Source: CAMBRQ01 sp945870325 (GTDB lineage: Bacteria > Bacillota > Clostridia > Lachnospirales > Lachnospiraceae). Taken from it: a DNA stretch of 47,754 nt. Shown here one piece after another: positions 1 through 7,105 of the stretch; position 1 is the stretch's first letter, and the number at the start of each line of letters is the position of its first letter. A program made the position numbers and the translations under genes. The stretch lies in contig NZ_JBNPMC010000028.1 in assembly GCF_050313795.1 (NCBI RefSeq), positions 1-47,754 of the forward strand, read 5' to 3'. The notes below the pieces were generated by a model. The model was not told the origin of the DNA, did no database searches, and saw only the letters and a program-made list of their open reading frames with translations.

Positions 1-47
1 AAGTTATTTATATTTGTGTCGTCCTCAACGATTAGTATATTGTTCAA
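1..47 (-). CDS. Response regulator, N-terminal fragment cut by the window edge
   Basis: Only the first 15 codons are visible, reading LNNILIVEDDTNINN with a TTG start. The hydrophobic ILIV strand followed by the acidic pair ED/D is the usual beginning of a CheY-type receiver domain, where the acidic residues help bind Mg2+ beside the phospho-accepting aspartate. An AAGGAG ribosome site lies about nine bases upstream of the TTG. The gene reads off the left end, so the output domain and any partner kinase cannot be seen. The call rests on a short stretch and is an inference; another protein that begins with a similar strand is possible. Confidence 0.5.
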   Translation of the reverse strand, partial: MNNILIVEDDTNINN

Positions 48-71
48 TATAAATTACTCCTTTGTCTGATG

Positions 72-689
72 TTATCGTATAAAATGTGTAAAAACGTGTT
101 CTTCCAATCCCGGAAATCCATATTTTTCTTTTCCCAAAGCAATACTTTTTATGAGAAAGACCATATTCCTTGCCAGAACACGCATTGTCTGCAATCCTTC
201 TTCGTCCTGCTTTGCCTCGCCTACATTTCTTCCATGCACACTATTCCAATATTGGCTGGATGCTACGGGCATTCCTGTAATAGTAAAATACTTATTCAAT
301 TCATCAAACGTCGCAGAACAGCCTCCACGCCTTGCAACTGCCACGCTTGCCCCAACCTTCATCGTCTTATCAAATGGTGTACTGTAAAACAGACGATCAA
401 GACATGCGATCAAAGTCGCGTTCGCAGATGCATAATACACAGGGCTGGCAATCACAAGCCCGTCCGCCTCCTTAAACCTGGCTGCAATCTGATTCACCTC
501 ATCATCAAATACGCAACATCCCTTTTCTTTACAGGAACAACAAGCGATACATCCCCTGATATCTTTGTTGCCAATCTGTACTGTATCCACTTCAAATCCT
601 TCTTGCAAGAATATCTTTTCCATCTCTTTCAATGCAATGGAAGTATTGCCATTGCTACGTGGACTTCCGTTAATCATTAATACTTTCAT
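72..689 (-). CDS. Flavodoxin family / NADPH-dependent FMN reductase-like protein
   Basis: 205 residues, full length for the family. The N-terminal strand MKVLMINGSPRSNGNTS carries the FMN-phosphate loop typical of NADPH-dependent FMN reductases and WrbA-like flavodoxins, and SPVYYAS near residue 81 is the second flavin-contacting loop. A cysteine-rich insert (C47, C50, C51, C53, C58, C59) is common in anaerobe members and may hold a metal or iron-sulfur centre, which is inference. The expected role is cytoplasmic two-electron reduction of flavin, quinone or nitro substrates; the natural substrate is unknown. The ATG is preceded by AGGAGG nine bases upstream. It is probably transcribed alone. 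Confidence 0.8.
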   Translation of the reverse strand: MKVLMINGSPRSNGNTSIALKEMEKIFLQEGFEVDTVQIGNKDIRGCIACCSCKEKGCCVFDDEVNQIAARFKEADGLVIASPVYYASANATLIACLDRLFYSTPFDKTMKVGASVAVARRGGCSATFDELNKYFTITGMPVASSQYWNSVHGRNVGEAKQDEEGLQTMRVLARNMVFLIKSIALGKEKYGFPGLEEHVFTHFIR

Positions 690-728
690 TCTCTTCTTCC
701 TCCTCTAATACTACTTTTATCATATACC

Positions 729-756
729 ATAATATACTCTTCTGCATTTTTATCAA
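729..756 (-). promoter_or_regulatory. Sigma-A promoter of the flavodoxin gene
   Basis: On the minus strand, -35 TTGATA (751-756) and -10 TATTAT (729-734) are separated by 16 bp, about 40 bp before the ATG at 689. Prediction from consensus only. Confidence 0.45.
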
Positions 757-866
757 TAATCCTAAATTCCTTGCTTTCGGTATTCTTTATAAAGCAGAAA
801 ACTGGCAGAAACATCATCTCGCCTTTATTTCCTACTATTATACCTTCTTATTTACCACTTGCAATA

Positions 867-911
867 GAAAAGGTATTATTGCATCTGTATAAAATACAAT
901 AATACCTTTTC
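867..911 (-). terminator. Terminator downstream of the asparaginase gene
   Basis: Perfect 15-bp inverted repeat, GAAAAGGTATTATTG (867-881) against CAATAATACCTTTTC (897-911), with a 15-base loop. It begins about 20 bp after the asparaginase stop. The A/T-rich stem ends give a T-run in both directions, so it could also stop transcription from the plus strand. Confidence 0.7.
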
Positions 912-931
912 TATGACATATTTATAGACTT

Positions 932-1936
932 CTATCTAGTAAGCAGGATGTCATGATTCACGGTCCGATAGAAGGCTTCCTGAATCTTCTTATAGTCCAT
1001 ATCAGGAAGTGTCATCAGCCACATCATTTTTGTAATCGTCGCTTCAAGAGTCATATCATAGGCCTCAATCAGGTTAAAATCTTTCTTAACCTTCTGTCCA
1101 ACCTCATAAACCTCCATATTGCTGCCTTCATTTGCAACCTGCGTTGCCATCACCACGTATTTACCTTTCTCGTGCCATTCTTCCATCTGATGATAGAATT
1201 CTTCCACGATACTTGCCGGTATTCCTCCTACTCCAAAACTTTCCAACACAATGCAATCATAATTTGCAAATAAATAACTAAGCAATTCCGGCTTTACCCC
1301 CGGAACCATCTTCATGACACAGATACTATTCTTCATCTCGTGATAAAATTCCACACGCTTTCTATACGGCATCGTCGGGATATAACGTATCACCCGATGA
1401 TCCTGGATCACCGCCGGATACGGAAAATTAATACTGGAAAACGCATTATAACTCTTCGCCCGCTCTTTCTTCGCACGGGTTCCAACGATTACTTTACCGT
1501 CAAAGACGATATTCACATCCTGCGAATCATCATCAGCAGCATAGACAAAACTATCCAAAAGATTCGTCTTCGCATCGGTCACCACCATATTAATTGGCTT
1601 CTGTGCTCCCGTTATAACAACCGGCTTCGCAGAATTCTGGATCATATAGGAAAGAGCTGCGGCCGTGTACGCCAGCGTATCCGTTCCATGAGCAATTACA
1701 AATCCATCATAACTATAGTAATTCTGTTCGATGGTCTCTACCATCATGCGCCAATGTTCTGGTGTAATGTTCGTACTGTCAACATTCATGATCTGTTTTG
1801 TATGAATCTCGCAGACATTTGCCACTTCTGGAATATAAGACAATAATTCTTCTGTTGTAAGCCCCGGCGCCAAACCTTGCTCTGTCTGCCTGGAAGCAAT
1901 CGTTCCACCGGTACCAATCATTAGTATTCTTTTCAT
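932..1936 (-). CDS. ansA: L-asparaginase
   Basis: 334 residues, normal length for bacterial asparaginases, which hydrolyse asparagine to aspartate and ammonia. Both signature sites are present: GTGGTIAS at residues 8-15 with the nucleophile T12, and HGTDT at 83-87, which supplies the second catalytic threonine and aspartate. No signal peptide is visible, so it should be the cytoplasmic type. An AGAGGAA ribosome site precedes the ATG. A strong hairpin terminator follows within 25 bp and the neighbours are unrelated, so it is probably monocistronic. Assigning it to the cytoplasmic AnsA type rather than AnsB rests on the missing signal peptide. Confidence 0.9.
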   Translation of the reverse strand: MKRILMIGTGGTIASRQTEQGLAPGLTTEELLSYIPEVANVCEIHTKQIMNVDSTNITPEHWRMMVETIEQNYYSYDGFVIAHGTDTLAYTAAALSYMIQNSAKPVVITGAQKPINMVVTDAKTNLLDSFVYAADDDSQDVNIVFDGKVIVGTRAKKERAKSYNAFSSINFPYPAVIQDHRVIRYIPTMPYRKRVEFYHEMKNSICVMKMVPGVKPELLSYLFANYDCIVLESFGVGGIPASIVEEFYHQMEEWHEKGKYVVMATQVANEGSNMEVYEVGQKVKKDFNLIEAYDMTLEATITKMMWLMTLPDMDYKKIQEAFYRTVNHDILLTR

Positions 1937-2108
1937 GATTCCTCTTCTTCCTAATTAATATATTCTGTGCATTCCCCATATTTGCATCAGAATTATCATA
2001 ACAAAAAGCAAAGGCGCTTTCAACCACATAACTACTTATTTTTCTCTCTTCAGTTCTTCAAGACGCTTTAAGGTCTCCTGGAGGGCGAGTTCCATCTGTT
2101 TCAATTCT

Positions 2109-2918
2109 TTATTTTTCTGATCCAGTTATATAACGTACAGTATTCCTATCCATTTCATATAATTCTTTTGAAAACATTCCCATCACCTTCTCGATATTCT
2201 GACAGATCTCATATACCTGTTTATACATCGGCTTGAAATCCGGATACTTCTCGATTAGTGCAATAACATCTTCCGGACTGTCACTGCCAAGAAAAGTAAG
2301 CCATGCATCTAATCGTGTTTCTATACCTTTATTGTGATGATTTTTCAGATAGATGTCAAGCGGGATGAAGATGAATTTCTGTAGAAGTTCCAGTTTCATT
2401 CCTGTATTTGATATCTGTTGAAACTTATGAATATAGTTATCAGGAAAAACATGAAACTCACGAGAACTTTTCTCAAACAACACGATTGTATAGACACTTT
2501 TGATATGCTTATAAGAAAACGTATCTTTCGTCATCTTACGACGAACCATCTTATACTGTCGAAGCAAAAGATCTGCCGAGTAACAAGCACTTCTCTCTCC
2601 GGGAAACGCATATCCAATCTTCTGAATCTCTACATTGGCAATACTTCCGTCCTCCAACTGTACTACAATATCCATCAATAATAAAGACGACTCATCCAGA
2701 CGTTCCGGATGAATCTCTGGGTCTAATAATGCCTTGGCACAAAAGTCATACAGCATCTTTACTCCCCTTACGCCAGTACAAAAATCAAGGAACTCCTCTT
2801 GATACCGTTCTTCCCAACTATCAAAAATCTCTGCCAGTCTTTCATTGCCGTAGATATCATCCAACACCTCCTTCCGACTTCTAATCATTGGGAAATACAT
2901 CTGTAACTTACTCGTCAT
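2109..2918 (-). CDS. Rpn-like PD-(D/E)XK nuclease family protein, C-terminus frameshifted
   Basis: 269 residues. D83 of LMDIVVQLEDG followed by E97 in the ExQ motif (VEIQ, 96-99) is the core of the PD-(D/E)XK nuclease family transposase group (Rpn-like), proteins with weak DNA endonuclease activity whose genes are often multicopy in Lachnospiraceae. The typical C-terminal phrase MYEMDRNTVRY is seen as LYEMDRNTVRYIT, but the frame then ends after GSEK. A one-base shift near 2125-2131 opens 28 further codons to a TAA at 2036-2038, starting LDQKNKELKQMELALQ, the charged coiled coil expected at this position. The gene has therefore probably lost its tail by a one-base indel. It may still fold. 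It has no operon partner. Confidence 0.7.
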   Translation of the reverse strand: MTSKLQMYFPMIRSRKEVLDDIYGNERLAEIFDSWEERYQEEFLDFCTGVRGVKMLYDFCAKALLDPEIHPERLDESSLLLMDIVVQLEDGSIANVEIQKIGYAFPGERSACYSADLLLRQYKMVRRKMTKDTFSYKHIKSVYTIVLFEKSSREFHVFPDNYIHKFQQISNTGMKLELLQKFIFIPLDIYLKNHHNKGIETRLDAWLTFLGSDSPEDVIALIEKYPDFKPMYKQVYEICQNIEKVMGMFSKELYEMDRNTVRYITGSEK

Positions 2919-3048
2919 ACACCACTTCTCCTTTTAATTTTGTATTTTTCATCGGGTAACTACTTCTAAATCGAAGCCTGAGATGCCTTGCGGCTTAGAT
3001 CTATCCAGGAGTCAGATAAATTTTTTCACCTTTTTCTTTATTTAGTGT

Positions 3049-3054
3049 TATAAT
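3049..3054 (+). promoter_or_regulatory. -10 box of the cytidylate-kinase-like gene
   Basis: TATAAT with a poor -35 (TTCACC at 18 bp spacing), 50 bp before the ATG at 3106. Only the -10 is convincing. Confidence 0.35.
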
Positions 3055-3105
3055 AGGAAATATACTTTTACAGAATATTGATAATTAACACAGGGAGGAA
3101 TTCTC

Positions 3106-3591
3106 ATGAAATTAGTAATTACAATGAGTCGCCGCTTCGGAACCGGAGCAAGCGTTATTGCAAAGGAACTTTCTGAAAGACTAGACATTCCCGTATACGA
3201 CAAAGCATATATCGAACGGAAATTATATGAACACGAATACGAAAGCGAGGCGGAAGCCATCCGCAAACTTGCACGAAAACCATGCATTATTCTTGGACGC
3301 TGTGCTTCCGATATTCTTAAAGATCAAAGAAATGTCCTTAATATCTTTGTCTGCGCATCTATGGAAGACCGAATTCAAAGAATTATGAAATTGGAATCCC
3401 TTACTTATGAAGACGCAAAAGAAAAAGTGGAAAAAAGTGACGAAGAGCGTGCTGTCTATTATCATGAGCACACTGGAAAAGCCTGGGGAGATGTCAATGA
3501 TTATCATATGATATTGGATACCTCAGAATTGGGCGTTGATAACTGCGCGAATATCCTTATGCAATATTTCGAACGATTAGAATATATTTAG
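3106..3591 (+). CDS. Short cytidylate kinase-like family protein
   Basis: 161 residues. MKLVITMSRRFGTGASVIAK contains the modified P-loop (GTGAS) of the cytidylate kinase-like family (PF13189), followed by the usual strand IPVYDK. IILGRCASDIL (61-71) matches the conserved second strand, and the C-terminal half has the lid-like YY.E.TGKAWGD segment. Family members are usually about 200 residues; the segment between YDK and LARKPCIILGRC is some 30-40 residues shorter here, so part of the nucleotide-monophosphate-binding region is missing. The true substrate of this family is not established. An AGGGAGG ribosome site precedes the ATG. The gene overlaps or abuts the start-less DUF3784 frame that follows. 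Confidence 0.65.
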   Translation: MKLVITMSRRFGTGASVIAKELSERLDIPVYDKAYIERKLYEHEYESEAEAIRKLARKPCIILGRCASDILKDQRNVLNIFVCASMEDRIQRIMKLESLTYEDAKEKVEKSDEERAVYYHEHTGKAWGDVNDYHMILDTSELGVDNCANILMQYFERLEYI

Positions 3592-3877
3592 AATTTCATC
3601 CCTGTTAATCATACTTTCTCTGATACTCCTTTCAGGACATGGAAGTTGGTTTATTTCTGGCTATAATACTGCATCAAAAAAGGAGAAGGAAAAATATAAC
3701 GAACGGAAATTATGTCAGGTTACAGGCGGCGGTTTAGGGATTATCGCCGTCTTAGCATTAATCATGTGCATTTTTGAGAATCAATTACCTACTGATTTTA
3801 TATATGTATTCCTTGTTATTATCTTTATTGATATTGCTGTAACTATGATCTTAAGTCATACCATCTGCAAGAAGTAA
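3581..3877 (+). pseudogene. DUF3784-like small membrane protein without a usable start codon
   Basis: An open frame runs from just after a TAG at 3578-3580 to TAA at 3875-3877. It carries the family hallmark GHGSWFISGYNTASKKEKEK and the following KLCQVTGG, flanked by two or three hydrophobic segments (LLIILSLILLS; GIIAVLALIMCIF; FIYVFLVIIFIDIAVTMIL), as in the small integral membrane DUF3784 proteins of Firmicutes. No ATG, GTG or TTG is available before the first hydrophobic segment; only ATT, ATA or CTG could start it, and the 5' end overlaps the stop of the upstream gene. Either the start was lost by deletion or a rare start is used. Function unknown. Confidence 0.55.
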
Positions 3878-3937
3878 GGGCGCAATACATAATCGTATCA
3901 CCCCCTTTACATACTAATAATCTATATCTATTCAATC

Positions 3938-4789
3938 CTACCGATGATAAAACGCTTCCATCGCTTCCCCGATATACTGTGCCGCGCCTTTCCCATAGAC
4001 ACTGTCCATTCCTTCTCTAACCTTTGCATCCGTTTTATAACACTGCGCCAGTTCCAGCATCAATTTTGACACATCTTTCATCTGATAAAGCTGCTTCGAG
4101 ACAAAATCATATTCTCCTACCAGTTCTCTCACCTCGAATGAATTGACATCTGTCCCTTTCTTATCCGCAAGTTTCTGCTGCACTTTTCCGAGCCGCCTCT
4201 GATACGCCGTCATAATCTCTACATCTTTCGGCTGTTCTTTCACAGCTTTCATCATGCTTTCCTTATCTCCATACCATTCTACAACCTTCTGAAAATTCCG
4301 CTGTACCTGCTCACTTGCCGCACCCTTCACAAATTCATCATGGAATTCCACCATACTTCCATAGTGTTCTATAAAGATCTCCTTATGCCCCTCAGACATA
4401 TTTTCAGTTATAGACTGATACAATGCTTCAATCTCATCCTTACTGAATACTTCAAAATCCATCTTATCCTCTCCTTTCAAAATGTCATTGATACTGTTAA
4501 TCATCCGTTCCAAACGCTCTTTTTTCAATATCAGCATTTTCCTCTGACCTTCCAGTATCTGATTTCTATCAAGTCCAGGATTGTCCATGATGGTTCCGAT
4601 ATCCTTAAGCGGCATATCAAACTCCCTGAAAAATAGTATCTGCTGTAACCTCTGAAGTGCTTTATCGTCATAAAGCCGGTATCCCGCCTCGGTTGTAGCC
4701 GTTGGTTTTAACAGACCTATCTCATCATAATAGTGAAGCGTGCGCACGCTGATACCCGTTAACTCCGATACTTCTTTTACTGTTCTCAT
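3938..4789 (-). CDS. MerR family regulator with TipAS effector domain (TipAL type)
   Basis: 283 residues from the chosen start. The first 70 residues are a MerR winged helix (TVKEVSELTGISVRTLHYYDEIGLL), then a coiled-coil dimerisation helix, then from about residue 120 a helical TipAS-like domain, which in relatives binds thiopeptide or other hydrophobic drugs and triggers activation. An ATG 45 bases further upstream exists, but this one has AGGAGG nine bases ahead and aligns with the usual MerR N-terminus. A classical MerR promoter with a 19-bp spacer and operator dyad lies 31-61 bp upstream, so it very likely regulates itself. Which other genes it controls is unknown. Confidence 0.85.
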   Translation of the reverse strand: MRTVKEVSELTGISVRTLHYYDEIGLLKPTATTEAGYRLYDDKALQRLQQILFFREFDMPLKDIGTIMDNPGLDRNQILEGQRKMLILKKERLERMINSINDILKGEDKMDFEVFSKDEIEALYQSITENMSEGHKEIFIEHYGSMVEFHDEFVKGAASEQVQRNFQKVVEWYGDKESMMKAVKEQPKDVEIMTAYQRRLGKVQQKLADKKGTDVNSFEVRELVGEYDFVSKQLYQMKDVSKLMLELAQCYKTDAKVREGMDSVYGKGAAQYIGEAMEAFYHR

Positions 4790-4819
4790 CCAATGCAACC
4801 TCCTGTTCTTGATGAATCT

Positions 4820-4850
4820 ATCGTATTCTATCACGCGGCGTGAGAGTCAA
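4820..4850 (-). promoter_or_regulatory. MerR/TipA-type promoter with 19-bp spacer and operator
   Basis: -35 TTGACT (4845-4850) and -10 TACGAT (4820-4825) are separated by 19 bp, the overlong spacer that MerR activators untwist. The spacer holds the dyad TCACG-CCG-CGTGA (4831-4843), the expected activator site. It sits directly ahead of the TipAL-type gene, indicating autoregulation. Confidence 0.8.
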
Positions 4851-4867
4851 TGGGTATTTTGTAATTT

Positions 4868-5590
4868 CTATTTCTTTTTCTGATGGGCAGTGATAATAGT
4901 ATAACTATAAGCATTGATTGTGATTTCACAATTCTCTATACCCACATACCAGTTTTTTCCTCTTCTTGTGATTGAAGCGTCTGGCATCTGAATTCTCTTT
5001 CGACACCAGTCAACTACATTTCCTACAGTCAACGAAAGATTTTTCTGAATCCGCTCTACTCCCAACTCCGTGGTATGTAACTTATCCAGATTAAGAAGCA
5101 ATTCACATTCCCCTTTCAATATTTGAGCCAACTTCACTTTTCCAGTTATCTGGCTTACAACCAATTTAAAAACCTTCGTTCTTGGAATTGCTGCTTTACT
5201 AAAAGGGAATTCTTCTCTATGATAGTGCGCTACCAATAACTTCAACGCTTCATACTTTTCATCATCCGGAACCATCTCAATCTTTCCCCGTCCGATGACA
5301 CTTTTATATTCCATGGTGCAGTAACCCCTTGAATAATCAGACACCAACTCATGTGAACAATCCATCTCAAAACTAGCCCGATTATCCTTCTCTATTAAAC
5401 TATATTTTGTTCCTTCTGTTGCCCCATGGAAATATAAAACAATCTTCCCATCTTCTATCTGCATCCCAAAGTTAAGAGGCAGGATATATGGATAGTCACT
5501 ATCATTCAGAGCCAGTCTACAGACATCGCATTCTTCCATTACCTTGATAATCTCATCTATATTTGTAATTTCTCTGTCACTTCGTCTCAT
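4868..5590 (-). CDS. NimA-like pyridoxamine phosphate oxidase-fold protein fused to DUF3781
   Basis: 240 residues in two parts. Residues 1-150 match NimA-like members of the PNPOx/FMN-binding split barrel (start RRSDREI, then CDVCRLALNDSDYPYILPLNF, later GYCTMEYKSVIGRGKIE). Residues 160-240 match DUF3781, normally a free-standing protein of about 85 residues: LHTTELGVERIQKNLSL, then VVDWCRKRI, ITRRGKNWYV and NAYSYTIITAH. The NimA part probably binds flavin and may reduce nitro compounds; the role of DUF3781 is not known. The fusion has no break or frameshift at the junction. It is the last gene of a tight minus-strand series that includes a GNAT and an MBL hydrolase. Confidence 0.75.
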   Translation of the reverse strand: MRRSDREITNIDEIIKVMEECDVCRLALNDSDYPYILPLNFGMQIEDGKIVLYFHGATEGTKYSLIEKDNRASFEMDCSHELVSDYSRGYCTMEYKSVIGRGKIEMVPDDEKYEALKLLVAHYHREEFPFSKAAIPRTKVFKLVVSQITGKVKLAQILKGECELLLNLDKLHTTELGVERIQKNLSLTVGNVVDWCRKRIQMPDASITRRGKNWYVGIENCEITINAYSYTIITAHQKKK

Positions 5591-5652
5591 TATGCTCTCT
5601 ATTCCTCTCTTTTCTCTTACTTCTACTCAACTGCATCCCGAATATTAAGCAC

Positions 5653-5725
5653 TTATTTCAGGACTTGTCCTATGGTAGGTTTTCCTACTCCCATCGTTCC
5701 ACCAATTGATATAGATTGTTTTCAT
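5653..5725 (-). pseudogene. Stub of a P-loop nucleotide kinase
   Basis: An ATG at 5723-5725 overlaps the TGA of the MBL gene (ATGA), the usual sign of translational coupling. It opens MKTIYIN; after a one-base shift the frame continues GGTMGVGKPTIGQVLK to a TAA at 5653-5655. This is the start and Walker A loop of the family beginning MKTIYINGGTMGVGKT, small nucleotide-binding proteins resembling chloramphenicol-phosphotransferase-type kinases. Everything after about 24 codons is missing. The invariant GKT/S reads GKP, so even the remnant loop is damaged. Family identity is from memory of the motif. Confidence 0.5.
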
Positions 5726-6540
5726 ATTAATGTCTCTCCACTATGAATCGGATGCAATCTATCTCCCATAATCTCTTTCATAATCTCATATGCAATCTGT
5801 CCTGTACAGTGTCCCGTATAGAATATACTCCTCGTCTCCATTAAAGCATCTGCTATTTTCTGAATATTAGCAATATCTTCCTCAGTATATCCTTCCTTCT
5901 GCATCAGATGGAAACCACTGATTACAATATCTGGTTCGGAATGAAATATCTCTGCATACTTATCCAAAATATTCAGAATTCCATTATGTGCACAGCCAGA
6001 TAATAAAATGCGCTTATCGCCTTGCGTAACAACAAGACATTGTTCATGGTCGAAAGTATCCTGGACAAAGACACCATCCACCTTTTTCTTAAGCTGCAGA
6101 TTTCCTTTCGCAGGATACCTGGACCCTATAATATCCGTATATAAAAATAATTCATCATCCAATCTTAGGTCACTATCCACAGTCACACACTGTTCCAATT
6201 GTAAGATATCCTTATCAATGCCAATATATTTTTCCTCTTCACCTGTCAAATGATAATAGTCCAATCCTGCGGATGATTTTAAGTATATTTTTGCTCCTGG
6301 ATTCAACTTGGCAAACGCAAGAATTCCACCTGCATGATCGTAATGTCCATGACTCAGAATCATGGTATCTACTTGGGTCAAATCTACACCAAGCACCTTC
6401 GCATTATACAGAAACATATCCGATGCCCCACTGTCCATAAGTAGTTTATGTTTCTCAGTCTCAATATAAAAACTCAAACCATGTTCATATTGACAATGTG
6501 GTTTTCCCGGTGTATTTTCAATCAGATTTACAATTCTCAT
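5722..6540 (-). CDS. MBL-fold metallo-hydrolase
   Basis: 272 residues from the chosen ATG. The zinc site signature LSHGHYDHAGG is intact, LLMDSGASDMF precedes it, and later metal ligands appear in LSGCAHNGILNIL and in ISGFHLM; the end has YTGHCTG. This matches the subfamily close to the 7,8-dihydropterin-6-methyl-4-(beta-D-ribofuranosyl)aminobenzene 5'-phosphate synthase-like MBL proteins (COG1237). The substrate cannot be predicted. An ATG 24 bases further upstream directly follows the stop of the GNAT gene but has no ribosome site; the chosen ATG has GGAG nine bases ahead. It is cotranscribed with its neighbours and coupled to the kinase stub downstream. Confidence 0.8.
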   Translation of the reverse strand: MRIVNLIENTPGKPHCQYEHGLSFYIETEKHKLLMDSGASDMFLYNAKVLGVDLTQVDTMILSHGHYDHAGGILAFAKLNPGAKIYLKSSAGLDYYHLTGEEEKYIGIDKDILQLEQCVTVDSDLRLDDELFLYTDIIGSRYPAKGNLQLKKKVDGVFVQDTFDHEQCLVVTQGDKRILLSGCAHNGILNILDKYAEIFHSEPDIVISGFHLMQKEGYTEEDIANIQKIADALMETRSIFYTGHCTGQIAYEIMKEIMGDRLHPIHSGETLI

Positions 6541-6564
6541 CTTCCTATACTCCATAAAAAACAT

Positions 6565-7092
6565 TTACATTTTTAGTCTGCATTCAACCCCTTCGTAGTG
6601 ACGTGTCCCCTCATTCGCTTCATACGGAATATCTTTATAATAACGAAATCCCAGTTTCTCCATCACTTTCCCAGATGCCGGATTTTCTTTCGCATATCTT
6701 CCCACCAATTCTTTCACTTTTAGAACATTTTTCGCATAAGATATAATCTCCCGCATAGTTTCAGTGGCATATCCCTGTCCCCAATATTTCTTGCCAAAAT
6801 TATAGCCTATCTCGAATAAGCCATATTCCTCCTCAAAATATACTAGTCCCGTTCCAATTAACTCATTAGAATCTTTTCTGACAACTGCCCAACGAAACCA
6901 TTGCTCAGAAGATATCTGTCCCAATTCAAACTCAAGCCATTCTTTCGTCTTCTCAATGTCATGATGACTGCTCCAGAACATATACCTGGCAACATCCGGG
7001 TCGCTTTCCCAACATTCGAAGACCTCACTTGCGTCTTCTCTCTGAAAAGGTCTTAATATTAATCTCTCCGTCTCTAATATCGGTGTAACCAT
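6565..7092 (-). CDS. GNAT family N-acetyltransferase (RimJ/RimL type)
   Basis: 175 residues from the chosen ATG. ILETERLILRPFQREDASEVF is the standard N-terminus of the RimJ/RimL group, and GYNFGKKYWGQGYATETM is the acetyl-CoA pyrophosphate-binding loop (Q/R-x-x-G-x-G/A). NPASGKVMEKLGFRYYKD is the usual C-terminal helix and strand. It should transfer an acetyl group to an amine of a protein N-terminus or small molecule; the acceptor is unknown. AAGGAGGAG sits six bases before this ATG, and the longer reading from 7128 would overlap the upstream GrpB gene. It lies in the minus-strand series 7816-4868. Confidence 0.85.
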   Translation of the reverse strand: MVTPILETERLILRPFQREDASEVFECWESDPDVARYMFWSSHHDIEKTKEWLEFELGQISSEQWFRWAVVRKDSNELIGTGLVYFEEEYGLFEIGYNFGKKYWGQGYATETMREIISYAKNVLKVKELVGRYAKENPASGKVMEKLGFRYYKDIPYEANEGTRHYEGVECRLKM

Positions 7093-7105
7093 AAGCTTCT
7101 CCTCC

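Noticed and set aside
69..680. A 203-codon open frame on the plus strand
   Set aside because: It is a shadow of the flavodoxin gene on the minus strand; it has no ribosome site or family resemblance.
690..931. Non-coding gap after the flavodoxin gene searched for a small gene
   Set aside because: Only a promoter and the hairpin terminator were found; no open frame with a ribosome site.
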